Below, piece after piece: positions 47,246 to 60,192 of a DNA stretch of 61,949 nucleotides; positions within the stretch are counted from its first letter, which is position 1; the number at the start of each line of letters is the position of its first letter. The notes below the pieces were generated by a model, which did not search any database, was not told the DNA's origin, and worked only from the letters and a program-made list of their open reading frames with translations. Origin of the DNA: Saccoglossus kowalevskii (lineage: Eukaryota > Hemichordata > Enteropneusta > Harrimaniidae); the NCBI RefSeq assembly GCF_000003605.2, contig NW_003137827.1, positions 91,662 to 153,610 on the forward strand. The letters are read 5' to 3'. A program made the translations under genes and the position numbers.

Positions 47246-50200
47246 TTTTTATCAGATATATAAAGTAGGAGGTAAACTCATGATTTTCATATCTCACTTT
47301 TTATATACAAACAGGTATGTATATTATTTAAGTGCATACATGAATAAATCATTAAATATTTCGCATCAAATAATGGTTTGTTTGTCTTTGAAGAGTTAAG
47401 TTGCCAAACTTTGGCAGCTACCAAAAAAGAACGATGTCGGTGAACGCCCAATAACATTCAAGAAAATAAAAATGTCATTGAATCTTAGCATGTCAAACTA
47501 CTTACTGATTAACGGATATCAGGTACTGGAAGTGAGGTTCCAACAGCCGGAAGATAGGGTGAGATTGTGACAGGCGTCTATGCATACACACAGCAAAGCA
47601 CTCCATTATCAAGTGAGTGCAAAGTAAATGAGTTGATGGTTCATGAATGACAGCATCAGCGTTGTTAAAAAACATCCACGTGTATTTTGGATTGGTTGGC
47701 GAAAACACCTAAAAATAAGATATATCATTTAACATGTTGTGGTTCAGAAAATAGTTGAAATGGTGTGTCTTCGTCATCATCAGCAGTCGCGAAGATTTTG
47801 TATTTTAGGTAAATCCTCATTTCAATAATTTCATATCATATGAAAATGAAACAGTATAATTGTATTATGGAATATGGTATATTCTGTGTAGATATAATGA
47901 CTATTTATTTGAATTAGTGATTTCTCTTCAACGTTTATTATACTCACATGTAATATACGTATTCATGTCTATCAAACGATTTACCTCATGCTAGCTGTTA
48001 CTCAACTCATTCACATGTGTTTGGTTTAACTCTGTTCTGTTTTAACTCGTCCCAATAAACGTATGATTAGACAATGAAACGTCTCTAGAAATTAGTGTGC
48101 TATTATTTTGATTTCTTTTCTAAAAAGCCATTTCCGACAACATCCAACAACTGTCGCCTTGCTTCTTTAATGTCATTTTCTAATTCTGTGTGCTTACCAA
48201 AACAATGACCATAGTGGTAATGTAACTTTTAAAACCAGCCACAAAATTATATACATATTGATCCTTCATTGCAAAAGTCAAAAGTTTTTACCAATTGCTC
48301 TCATTTTAAATACCCCCAAATTATCGGGTGCACGTTAATACCATGTATACTTGAAACTTAACCTATTTGTAACGAATCTGGTTCAACATATACGTGAAAC
48401 AGACCAAACCATTCGTTGACTAGCAACGATATTTTGTCAATTATTCTATGAAGTAATATTAGTTTAACCAATGAACACCTTGCAATTTGTTGGGCATAAA
48501 ACAAGTTACATGCAAATAAAATAAAATAAAATCGCATATTTAACAGACAATTGCTTGTGGTTGGTATCATACAATTTAAGATCGATTCGCAAACACACAC
48601 ATGACATAAACACATGAGTAAACACCTAATGGATTGTCAACTCCTTTTTCTTGGAAGAGCTGAATCGCTACAGGAACTAACTGCTCCTCTTTGTTTACAA
48701 AGAACAAAGCAATGGGTGCACACAGTACCTGGTAAAATAAAAAAAAAATACAACAGTAAGCGACTATGTATACAAATTCGATTTGCTATACTCAACCCTG
48801 ACCATTTAGTTATATTAATTACCATTTGATCATTCAGCTTCGTGCTTGTAATACCGTCCAGTATTTTGTGGTCGACAATAAATAATTGCTCGTTCGATAA
48901 AGCCTCGTCCAGTGACATGTTGTCCAACAAACCATCGACCAGCTCATTTGTTACACCGAATCTGAAAGTGGGAAGAATAATCAGACACACACAAGACTTA
49001 CATAATTATGTATCTGGTAAAATTAAGTATAGCAAATTAATGTATTCCAAAGATGAAACTGACATAATTATGAGCATAACAAATAATGCACTTAAAACAC
49101 GCAACCGACATACGTTTGTGTAGCAAATAAATGTACTTTAAAGACAAAACATAATTACATGTTTAGAAAAATAAAGAAATTAAAACATGAGAGTGACATA
49201 ATTATGTGTATTTGAAAAATGTGACTTAAATATGTAATTGTAAAACAAATAAATAGACTAATACCGTATACTTACTTGCTTGGTATCTCGGTGCAGAGTT
49301 TAATTTGAGCGGCATTACATCCCATAAGCCTTTGCGCCCCGAAATACCAATCCTTGTCCCAAAATTGCATATTCTTGTTATGATGAAAAGTGGTATAAAA
49401 GAAAACATTTGCATTATTTCATTTCATTTCACCCCCAACAAAGCATTACTTTTGCATTACTCGAACTATGTATTAAATAAAAAGGAATCTTCGACATGCC
49501 TGGACCGAGCAGATGCAAACTTCAAACATACATCATACATCTTTGGATACATATGCAATCTGAAATTATTTCATGATCTGATTCAAGTTGAACGTCATTG
49601 TCATGCTTAAAAATTCATCAAAAACAATTATTCTGCCATTAAATAAATGCCTCTCCGTCGTGTATTGATGGTTTTCATTCAAACTTGATAAATACATTGC
49701 ACAGATAATACCTTGACGCACGTCATTTTATTTTTCAGATCCGATTCAAAATGACCGACTCCCGACTAGTTTTCACAAATGCTGTCCTCATTCCATATAT
49801 ATGACATGTCTTGACCAATCGCGTTCAATCTTATATGTATATGATACACCATATCGCACATATACACATGTATTTATTTGACATATGAGATTCAGATTTC
49901 AATGTTGAAAATTTATCAAAATCAAACAAGCATTTCGGTCATTCCGCGGCCATTTGTTTAAATACAAGCAGCTCCAGATTCATACCATCACCAATCTTGT
50001 TTAACGTTTGATATACGTAAGACACCGCATCGCACATTTAGACATGCATTCGTTTGATGATCCGAGTCAATATTGAAATTGCATCACAATGCATTTCTAT
50101 TATTCCAGAATCGGATCTCGGTCGTGTATAAATAGATTTTATTTAAACTTGGTATATATAAAACTATGCCAAAAACTGAATTGAAGTAAAGTGTTTCAAC

Positions 50201-50367
50201 AGATATATAATAAATCGTGAACTATTTGTTTGAATTTAGTGTAACCTGAGGCAAAACAAACACAGCTGAAGGTGGGTATACCACGACATATAGCACATCA
50301 ACAAAATATATACACTCGCTGGCATTTGTGTGTATACAGGTTTATAAGAAGGTATCGAATAAGTCTC

Positions 50368-50509
50368 CGGCGGTGATTGGCGCAAGTCGCGCCCAGGTCA
50401 AACTTCATACACGTGATATTCATATGTGAATAGTACATTGGGTTGTGGGAAAATCAATGTTTATTAACACATGTCGCTCATGCGCGGCGCAACGACTGCC
50501 ACCCTTTAA
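50368..50509 (-). mobile_element. MITE family A, partial copy in psiLOX-C intron
   Basis: The reverse complement starts TTAA|AGGGTGGCAGTCGTTGC and matches the first ~145 bp of the 38.56-kb element. The far end lacks the second inverted repeat and TTAA. It sits where exons 2-3 would be expected. Confidence 0.78.
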
Positions 50510-51944
50510 TCAGCATTTCTGTGAAACGTTGTGTGTGGTTTAACTCATTTAACTGAGATTCTCTATGTTGTTTGAGTTGTATAAATCATGCCAGTGTTCT
50601 TGTCGCTTTATCTTAGGTGCCATGAAATATACGTTACATGGATTTACTTTAATCGACGTACCATAGTGTCACGTTGGGGGTGGGGGCAGTGCTAGTTGTA
50701 TTAGAGCTATTCAGTGTTAGGCAACCCAAATGATAATATTAATATGCATTGATATGACATACACTACAATGACTCTGCCAAAATACCTTCCCATTGAAAT
50801 ACTGATTATATCAAAAATGAAAAAAAAAACTATAATAGGCTAAATATAACATACCACTGGCGGTAATCCTTCGTTGAGCGTTACAAACTGATATTTGTTC
50901 AGTTCTCGGTCCAACTCCAATCTCATTTGTTCTGGCTGTGATGAATCTTGAGGAAGCGAGGAGTCGTACTTGTCGATTACCAGATGCCGTCGAGTGATCC
51001 ATCGTTGAATCGGAAACGGATACTTCATTCTGTGTGATTTGTCTTCGACTTCAATGTAGTCGACGTACCACGAGTCATCTAACCAAGAATCTCGCCATAT
51101 CTCTATCCGAGCGACGGGACCAAAATTCGGCATATCATAAATAGCAAAGGAATCAGTATCACCACGTTCGAAGTCGTTACCAAGCTTGGTAAGCTCCGTT
51201 GTACGTGAGGCCTGGCCCGATTCGTTATATAGGATGATATGTACATCTGCATCTGTGCCGGATCCAACAAGGTTGTCTGTTTTCACTCTTACTTTGTAGT
51301 CAGCCTTTTTCAACACATATCCCATGTTCGTTTTATTTTTACCGTGAAACTCCTACAAGGAGACGAACGACAAACAAATCAGAATAAGAACAGAGTTTAC
51401 CCCTCCCCCAAATACGCATTTCCTCATATATTCAACGTCTATCTACCTCCGGCATATTAGTAGTCGGTTTGCTCTTACCTATGTATAGCTTGGTGATTCA
51501 GTGGATAATAACCACCTTCACTCAGCCTTTATATACTCCATGTTTTTAGAACATCACAAAATACACACGCACATAATAACCGGAATAAAATATATATTAC
51601 ACCCAGACCATCTAAACTAAAACTGTCCGTAGACAGTACAAAGTGATACAAAATATTTTTACACAATGAATGAATGAATGTAGTTAGCTGTGACAACAAA
51701 TTTCCCCGTTTTAAAGAACAATTCTACCTGACAGTGACGTCTCACCAACAACTCAAGGTATCAATCATCACCACTATTTAGCACCAAAAATAAGACTTAT
51801 TATTAAATTGAATTGTGGTAGTTGTTGTAATATTGTTTGCAATCAATTAACTAGGGCTTGCTATGTATAATTTACATGCACACAAATTATATGAAATTTC
51901 AACTGTGATAATTGCCACATAAATATATATATATCGTATATATA

Positions 51945-52756
51945 TATGGTCTTTATTTACAAATTCAAGGCCATCGGCCCATAAAAGCATTTACACGTAC
52001 AAGAAGAACATTCGAAAAATAAAAATACTTTACAGAATATTTAAATAAAATCATATATCTCTTATAAAATGTATTGGGTAAGTATGAGGTTCGCAATTCA
52101 TGGTAATATGGGCAAACAAGGAGAAAGTGAAACTCATTTTCAATTTCATCTACGTCAAAAAGAGGGCAAATACGTTCGTCTCTCTCAATTACACCACGAT
52201 CTCTTTCAATGCGAAGGCAGTAAGAAGAACATCGAAACCGTGCAAGAGCTGCTCTATGGGAATAAATTACAACAGATTTTAAGTATTTTTCCGGCTGCAA
52301 TGTAATTCCCGATATGTAACCAGTTTGTCTAAGGAACAAATATCAGTAAGCCACTTAAAATGTAGGCATTTCTTAAAACGACATGAAAATACGCTTACAA
52401 ATTCCTGAATATTGCCAACTTTCTGCCAATACCAAACATGTTCTAATTTACACAAAAACAGTAGTTTCCTTATGTCTGCCACCCAAGTAGGCTTCGCCCT
52501 CACCCCCGATGTGTCTATGTTATATAACATGTTGTAGCATTTACGTACGTGGGTATCTGTTACTTGGCATATTGATGATTTTAGCCCAATATTTGATGCA
52601 TCGTTTTGCGGTGTAAAAGAAAATAGAGTATCTTCCACACTCGGCCAGTACACAATTGTTAGGTGATCGTGTGGAAACACCAAGGAAATATCTGCAAATA
52701 TATATATATTGAGTGTCATCTGTAGTCGCGCCATACAATAAACAAATAACATACAT
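51945..52756 (-). pseudogene. LINE 3' fragment, same family as 57.5-59 kb
   Basis: Frames read 'RYFLGVSTRSPNNCVLAECG', 'TAKRCIKYWAKIINMPSNRY', 'CYNMLYNIDTSGVRAK' and 'RDERICPLFDVDEIENEFHF'. These match 58.15-58.9 kb ('RRFLGISNRAPNNSVLSECG', 'CYNMLYNIEESGWKSK', 'ENEYHFLLVC'). 5'-truncated; a frameshift separates the two halves; TA repeats lie at the 3' border. Confidence 0.82.
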
Positions 52757-53604
52757 GTTGCGGCATCCTTATTTCAGGAGGAGAATATTGGATATTCAGT
52801 TACTTTAAATCAAAATAGTTTTCCTTTTATACAATGAAGTTAGCATGTGGATAACTCTATCCTTAAGTCGCAGCTCATGTGTAAACTATGTGCAATGTTA
52901 TGTTAATCGTAATATTCTCCCCCAGGGTAGCTTAATTGTGATAACGATACAGGGATGATGGTAATGTACCACGGGTAGAAAGGCAGTAGTACTTTTAAAA
53001 CTACACGCATGTTTAATCTGATCAACAGTATTTATATATTGTGTTATACCCTCACTGGCCAGTGCTATGATATACTTTTAGTCAAGTCACGGAACAACCA
53101 TTGTATGTTGGTCTAATGTTACCTAACATGGTGTTGCTGAAATCATCCCTGTGACATGTCAATCATTGTAAAATGTATAACTAACAAACCAACAAACAGA
53201 GTTTTAGTTGAAAGATGCGTGAAATGATGTGGCAAAAGTCAGTATAATACTCTCTGTTTTGGTTTAAAACCTGTAGTTTGTAAAAGTTTTAAATTCTCTG
53301 CTTTAAATAGTTATTTAAGCATTGATTTATTTGTCATGTAAAACACAAGAATTTGTTATCATAAACGACTGAACAAATTCCCATAACAAAGAATACTTTC
53401 ACAAGAAACTTTGCATGACAACTGTATTTTGTATCATTTTGTTCTGTCCACGAACAGAATTGTTTAACTACATATTTTCATTGATATAAATTAATTCTGG
53501 TTATTATGTACCTACAGACAGAGATTGAAGAAGCCTGGTCATGAATCCAAAGTGGTCCACATTAATCCATTGTTGGTTTCTTCCCAACGTCACCCAGTGT
53601 TCCA

Positions 53605-53765
53605 TATCACTGGCGGATCCATAAATTCGGTAAGGGGCGCGCTCCTATTGACGTGACCGAAGACTGCGTCCGCGCACCTCCGGTTGGCAGGGTTTGTCAA
53701 TTGATTTGTCATTTTTTTCGAGCTGAAGGGGGAGGTGCGCCTGGAAGAGATACAAATCCGCGCGT
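53605..53765. repeat. Dispersed repeat, second copy of 2.9-kb repeat
   Basis: Same ordered blocks as 2880-3040 ('ACTGGCGGATCCA', 'GGGGCGCGCTCCTA', 'GGCAGGGTTTGTCAA'). Confidence 0.6.
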
Positions 53766-56060
53766 GCATATGAACAAATATTGTATTCACTTTGTATGGA
53801 CGTATATGTTATAGAAAAGGCGTTGAGCAAGTGTAAAAAACAACCACATTTAAAAGGAGTTGAAATATACAGTGTATAAATACAATAAAATTACTTTGTC
53901 AAAGTGTCCACAACGTTAGATCAAAAGACAATGTGTTTGTATATGCGCTTGGTTTTTCAAGTTCGAACACAAGCAAAGGTGTCTCGTACTGTTGCCTAAA
54001 AATATGATGTTTTCTATTAATAACTAGCGGGCGGTTTTTAGACAATTCTTCGTAAAGGTTCTATTGGTCAGAAAATGCCCCGTGAAAACAAGGGTTAGAA
54101 GACGTGCAGTGTTTTAATACAGCTGATTTTTTGTCTTGTACTTGTGTTGTATTATGGGTTTTTAATGCGACTTTGTCTCTCCTTTTTAACAAGCCAGTTA
54201 AACCATGTTTGTACGCGACGATTTGCGCAATATTAAAAGTCACCATCGTCATCCGTGCGTCGGCCACCTCCATTTAAAAGAACGTAATTTATCCCATAGC
54301 ATGCTAACTTCATTAGAAATGTCAGTCGAAATTAAATTATTGATTATATACAGCTCGCACCTAACACAGACTAAAATTTGACAGATTATCGATTTAAAGG
54401 TTTAGTCTTAGAAATGGGAAGTGGATTTTATGTAATATTTCTCCTTCTAGAGTTTCCAATGGTCAACTCCGAACTACGACATGCTAGTTTTATCGTAACA
54501 ATGTTACAAGTTGTCACATTCCTTGATTATTATTACGACAACTGATTAGCAAATGCAATTTAGATCCATGATTCCGAGCAAGCGTAGTCATATAATTAAC
54601 ATTAATTAAGTGTTATTAACATTTAATCGTAATAACAATTGATGATCTAGCTGGCATGCATAACACATTGCTTACTTGTGTAGGCCTGAATTTGTACTCA
54701 CAATTTTGAGCACAATGATTTTGAGAATGATTCTTGCAACAAATTGCGGAAATTTTGGAATTACATTCAAAAGCTCTTTATTCTTGGAATCTAAACCCAG
54801 ACCGCCAAAAACAATATCACATTACTCAAATGTCTCCAGTCGTATCATGACCATTGTTAAGATAAAGATAATCATTGGGAATTGCTAAGTAAAAACAAAA
54901 TAAACAAAGGTTTTACCAATTTTTATTATAGCTATGATAGGAAATCATATTTAAGAACTGGAAAGACAGATGGGCGAAAATGATTAAATTACTTGTATTT
55001 TGGTTGTAGGGTTAATAACGCAGCAACTGTGACAATATGTACAGGATCAAATCAAGAACTTCATCGTAATGCAAAACTCACAATAGTAGCATGTGTACAT
55101 GTTATTGTATTTCAAACAAGTTGTCACTTTCATCTGTTTTCATTGTTTTAGTGTGATTCACTTGTACGATCAAAATGCATACAACATTACTCTGAACAAA
55201 AAAGCAACCCAACCAGCAGTAACAGTTTGTAATGGTAATCTGGTATCAATATTGTTGGCAAATCAGGTAGCTTACACGTGGCTGATTTATCATTTGCATT
55301 TTGTGTTTCACGTTGTGTTGAACCAAACTCTGGGAAAGGTGCGCATGCGTGTGCGTGCACAGCGAACAGTATACGTCCATGTATCTGTGTGCGGTTACGA
55401 AAGCACCGAGTGACTGCTATCTTGGGCAAGATTGTGTCGGGAAGGCACGGCCATGCTGACATTTTCAATAATATATTTTATCTATAGGGGGGGGCGTAAG
55501 AACCAAAGCCAAATTGTACCAATTGAAACAATACAAGGTCTGATTGTACATGTATATATTTTAATAAAGACAAGATGTGGATAAATTTGAAAATAATTTT
55601 GTTTGAAATTGCATCTAGATATACCCATATGATTTATAAGAACTGCAACCTCAAATATCCTTTGACGAGTCACTGAAAACAGTGAGTTTGTAAACAACAG
55701 TGTGTATCGGTAAATCCGCAAATTTCAACGAATACTATTACGTTTGCTGTCAAATGTTGTTTTCCTGGCGTCTTTAATAAACTCAATAAGAGACAAGTTG
55801 TGAAACGCGTTTTTCAAATTCCTACAAATCAGGACAAAAATACCAAGAAAATATCACAGAAATACGATTCATTGGGGGTAATATTTAGCCAACCGATAAC
55901 AAATTTCGGTCGAATTCGTCGTTTTGTATGGAGAAATCACTCAAATACTAACACCTAATTGCACGAAGAACATAGAACACTTTCCCGGGGTATTTGAAAC
56001 CAAAAATTGTTATTCCAGCTCAGCAGCCAATCAGCGACTGCCTTACAGTTAGAAGACAAT
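53766..56060. other. Non-coding stretch
   Basis: Several short open frames but none with recognisable domains or splice-flanked exons; nothing supported. Confidence 0.4.
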
Positions 56061-56066
56061 TTCGGT

Positions 56067-56470
56067 CAGATAAACATATCTGATATGCTTATCAGGTAAA
56101 TATATCTGATATGCATGTCAGGTAAATATATCCGATATATGTCAGGTAAATATATCTGATATGCATGTCAGGTAAATATATCCGATATGCATGTCAGGAA
56201 AGTATGTCCGATATGCTTGTCAGGTAAGTATGTCCGATATGCATGTCAGGTAAGTATGTCCGATATGCATATCAAGTAAGTATGTCCGATATGCATGTCA
56301 GGTAAGTATGTCCGATATGCATATCAAGTAAGTATGTCCGATATGCATGTCAGGTAAGTATGTCCGATATGCATGTCAGGTAAGTATGTCCGATATGCAT
56401 GTCAGGTAAGTATGTCCGATATGCATATCAAGTAAGTATGTCCGATATGCATATATGTTAGATATATAGG
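56067..56470 (+). repeat. 26-bp minisatellite with a U1-complementary core
   Basis: About 15 units in strict 26-bp register (one 24-bp unit), at 56067, 56093, 56119, 56143 and then every 26 bp to 56429. Each unit holds the core followed by 'GTCCGATATGCATGT'. Six units (56221, 56247, 56299, 56351, 56377, 56403) carry CAGGTAAGTAT, an 11-base perfect complement of the U1 snRNA 5' end; three carry CAAGTAAGTAT; the leftmost units carry CAGGTAAATAT or other variants. Confidence 0.95.
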
Positions 56471-57559
56471 TCAGATAAATAACAATTTTTTAACATTGTG
56501 TCACGTTGTTGTGTTCACCCGTCCCAACATAAACACCGACATGAATTGAGTGTAGATAAAAGTTTCTATTCGGGTTTTCCATTTCTTGGCCTTGATATAT
56601 AAATTGATTACGATAATGAATGACTGTGGATAGTCTGACCGCAACCCGCATTGTGGCAAGGCATTGAACTCGTATCTCAATAATGGTGTCAGTATATTGA
56701 GAAAAATAACGCATTAGAATGACGTGAAACATGATACAAGGAGATCAAATGTCCTGTATTTTCCCATTTTGTTTGTGCTTGTGCTTGTGCTTGTATCTGT
56801 AATTCCCTTGTTTTTTCCTCATACATCGTTTATATATATTGCGCCCTCTAGTGACGGAACAAGTATGTGTAGCAAAGGGCGTAGTCGTCCGTCATTGAAA
56901 AAAGATACGGTTTTAGCCATTCGGAAGCGCCTCGTTGCTAAATATTGGGACTGATAATAACATTTATGTATTTCTCTCTGTTTCTATAATATAAAATACG
57001 TGCAATGAGTGCATAGGATGATTACTAATTAAAATTGAAATTCAATATGTCGCATCTTACTAGTTAATAATAGTACGTATTCACGATTGTATTGTGCCAT
57101 ATGAATGGCTTTTTAAATATTGAATGCATGATATTTAAAAGCATTGTAAGGTAATTTTGTAAATAGTATCAAATCTTCTTTGGCGATATTGTATATTTTG
57201 GTGTACGGCCGAGTGTTAAAGTTCCAGTTATTTATTTGTTATGGACATTTGATGACGTTCAATTTTGATGAAGTGAGGGTATCCCAACGCCATATTCACT
57301 TCTGAAAGTTTGGCATTTCGATATTTCAAGAATCACCTATTTTACAATGTTGTTGCCACGTGGATACAGTGTATTGTTATTTTTGTACAACTATGATTAA
57401 ATGTATTCCATAAACGAGTCCGCACTTGTTATTCATTCTATTTATTTACAATAATACTAATGCCACGTATTTAGAGTAAATTGATCCGTTATGAAAACTA
57501 ATTTGTATTCACATAGTGATTAATTTATTCCAGAAATTAACAATGCAATGTGGGTCATA

Positions 57560-58983
57560 AAACTGTTTTTCTGGGTGGAGGCCCTTCAAAAGGTAGACGA
57601 GGCACAGGCGGGATTTAAACGAGGCTATTCCACTTTTGACAGTGGTTTTTGTTCTTCATTCTATTATCCAGAAATTTCTAACAAAAAAAACGGGGTAAAT
57701 TCTACTGTGCCTTTGTAGACTTTTCGAAGGCCTTCGACAGAGTAGAAAGACAAAGACTTTGGTATACCTTATTAAAAAGGGGGAATGAAAGTGGTAACAT
57801 GTTTTTACAATGTTAAGTTATGTGTGAGGACCGTTGGTGGTTTTACAGATTATTTTGAGTGGCCAATTGGTGTTCGCCAAGGCTGTATGTTGAGCCCTTT
57901 TTATTCTCCTTTTTTTATCAACGAGTTGGTAACTGAACTGGAAACAACGGAACAACATGGGATTCGACTTTCCCCGCATGATACGGAATTATTTTGCTTA
58001 TTATTCGCGGATGATGTAACAATGTTCTCTGATTCAATAGTAGAGTTCAATTTATTGCCATCTCAAAAATACAAGAAAAATAGGTCCCCTGCCCTATAAA
58101 ACTTTTTTCAAAATTTTCGATTTAATGGTCTTGCCAATATTAATATACGCGGCAGAGATATGGGGTTTTAGGAAATATGACACTTTAGAGCGAGTACAGT
58201 ATTATGCATGCAGACGATTTCTAGGCATTTCAAACAGAGCTCCGAATAATAGTGTTTTGAGTGAATGTGGGAGATATCCCATTTACTTTTATACAGCAAA
58301 GCGGTGTGTGAAATACTGGGCGAAATTGGTCAATATGCCACCTTCCAGGTATCCACGCAAATGTTACAATATGTTGTATAACATAGAAGAGTCAGGGTGG
58401 AAATCAAAGAATACATAGGTAGCTGAAGTGAAAAACCTTTTTTTTTCTATGTAACTTAGATGAAACGTGGCATGCCCAGGAGGTTAAAAATATCAATATC
58501 ATCGTGAATGGGTTGGGGACATATGTACAATGAATAAATTAGAAACTTACAGAGAATTCAAACTACAATTACACCCGAGCATTATATTTGTTCAGTTAAT
58601 ATCTTTAAACATAGAAGCTATGTATCAAGATTCCGTTGCTCAGCCCATTGTTTGCTTATTGAAGCTAACCGGGGAAAAACGGAAAGAGATCAAAGGATTT
58701 TTACTCTCTGTGACTCGAACCAAATTGAAAATGAATATCATTTTCTTTTAGTCTGTACATTTTTAACAAATCCCAGAGACAAGTACTTACCGTATTTCTT
58801 TTATAACCCACCTACTTTTAATAAGTTCATTGACTTAATGAAATCAGAAGATAAAAATATTTTGATGCGGCTTGCAGCTTTTGTATTTCAAGCCCTAAAG
58901 TTAAGGAGCGAAACAAAGAATTGTTGTAATATTAATATGATGATTGTAAATGTACATATATATTATTATTTTGTTTTCAAATA
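57560..58983 (+). pseudogene. LINE fragment with FADD box, frameshifted
   Basis: Frames in order: 'AQAGFKRGYSTFDSGF', 'YCAFVDFSKAFDRVERQRLW', 'WPIGVRQGCMLSPFYSPFFI', 'LFCLLFADDVTMFSDSIV' (catalytic FADD intact), then after a deletion 'LMVLPILIYAAEIWGF', 'RRFLGISNRAPNNSVLSECG' and 'IENEYHFLLVC'. Frameshifts and an internal deletion after the RT domain break it. A non-LTR element, clade uncertain; the same family occurs at 52 kb. Confidence 0.88.
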
Positions 58984-59227
58984 AGCAATCTGTACAACTT
59001 TTTGGGCCTATGACCTTGAAAGACTCACTATACATAAAACTGTAAACTTGCGACTGCAAGGCTTGGTCAAAATGGCGGGGAAAAAACATGAAAACAAATG
59101 GATTTTATCTTGTGAAAGGTGACGAAATTTGACTTTTGACCTCAAAGGTTTGGGACATTGACAACCATAAGTGCATTATCCTTGTTTATGTCCACTACAT
59201 TCAAATAATAACAGTGGAGAGTTACAT

Positions 59228-59835
59228 TTAAGGTAGAGATGCAGGTTCACAGGCACTTAGGAGTGATTTTTTTCTTTTGCTTTTTATTATCCAAACAGTC
59301 TTGGCTATAGACTGTTAAAATTGTGTAGAATTGTGAATAGTGGAACATACTAAAAACACGATTTTGACATATAGATAACAGGTGCAAACATTCTCTCTTT
59401 TGAATGCTTAGCAAGATTTAGCTAGGCTGTACATAAATAATAAAAACAGAAACATGGTGAAAAAAAAGAAATGACGGGATCTCTATTTTATGCACTATAT
59501 TTAACTTTTAACAAAACGATAATACATTTAAATTTGCAACTGTTACAGCAATTTTAATTATGAGCATTATCAAACTTCTTACTGAATGAATTGTTATGCA
59601 AATTAACTTTAAAAAAATAGCTCCTAGACGCTTTGACCTTTTGTTTTGAAATTTTCACAAATGATTGACAATGTGTTTATCTTATTTTGACAGGAAACAG
59701 AAGCATAGTTAAGAAGCTATTTTTTTAAAAACCTTTTTCTGTGCATATTTCAAACTACAGTGTCCATGAAAAAAAATACAAAATTTAAAAATTCCTACAA
59801 TAAACTTTCCGAAAATATATGTGCATTACTTGAAA
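59228..59835 (+). mobile_element. Family C element, copy 2, right end lost
   Basis: Left end TTAA|GGTAGAGATGCAGG at 59228, then collinear with 27990-28890 ('CAGTCTTGGCTATAGACTG', 'GAATGCTTAGCAAGATTTAG', 'GACAGGAAACAGAAGCAT'). Truncated where copy 1 continues. Serves as reference across the assembly gap at 28.1 kb. Confidence 0.85.
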
Positions 59836-60039
59836 GGTAAATATGTTGTGAACCTAGAACGGGTCGGTCGTAAGTATGTCGCATGGCAACGTTAACAGTG
59901 AAAAGGGAAATACACATGCGCCCGAGTTAACACAGATACTATAAGTTAATACCTTAATTTAGTATTGGTGTACGTTTTTTCGTTTTTCAACAGTACATTA
60001 CAGTCTGCTTTATTTTTTGCCTTCGTTTATTGTTTAGTC

Positions 60040-60173
60040 TTAAAGCGCGGTGGTCGTCGCGCAGCGCGTGTTCGAATTTCATGTAAATAAACAATGTATT
60101 TTACACGCGTTGTATACGTCGCTATGAGTTCCCATATCGAACAGGACGCGGCGCGACGGCTGCCGCCCTTTAA
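60040..60173 (-). mobile_element. MITE family A, 126 bp
   Basis: TTAA at 60040-60043 and 60170-60173 flank ends AGCGCGGTGGTCGTCGC and GACGGCTGCCGCCCT. Its core ('TTCGAATTTCATGTAAATA', 'GTTGTATACGTCGCTATGAG') is the reverse complement of the exon-inserted copy at 38.02 kb. It lies just 3' of the sulfotransferase stop. Confidence 0.9.
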
Positions 60174-60192
60174 TTTTCTCGATAAAACTGGC

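Larger units (their letters stand above)
45176..51325 (-). pseudogene. psiLOX-C: recently decayed PLAT lipoxygenase
   Basis: Ten exons remain: E1 50855-51325 (PLAT, 157 intact codons), E4 49276-49373, E5 48823-48961 (two codons longer than A/B), E6 48630-48728, E7 47506-47708, E8 46663-46912, E9 46489-46577, E10 45704-45880, E11 45389-45552, E12 45176-45290 (terminal isoleucine). Exons 2-3 (57 codons) are absent from the 1.48-kb gap between E1 and E4; that loss is in frame. E6 donor GT is TT. E7 lacks 12 nt after 'TWM'. E8 has a 10-nt deletion and a TAG at 46715-46717. All iron ligands survive ('HEPSTHLLCTH', 'GHASVN', final I). Hosts a Tigger-like MITE, a LINE fragment and a family A MITE in introns. 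A gene predictor would probably call it functional. Confidence 0.88.

Noticed and set aside
48622-48629. Use of the GT four bases downstream as psiLOX-C exon 6 donor
   Set aside because: It would add four bases and shift the frame into exon 7, so it does not rescue the gene.
56067-56470. CRISPR-like array
   Set aside because: Units are head-to-tail with no unique spacers, in a eukaryotic genome; it is a minisatellite.
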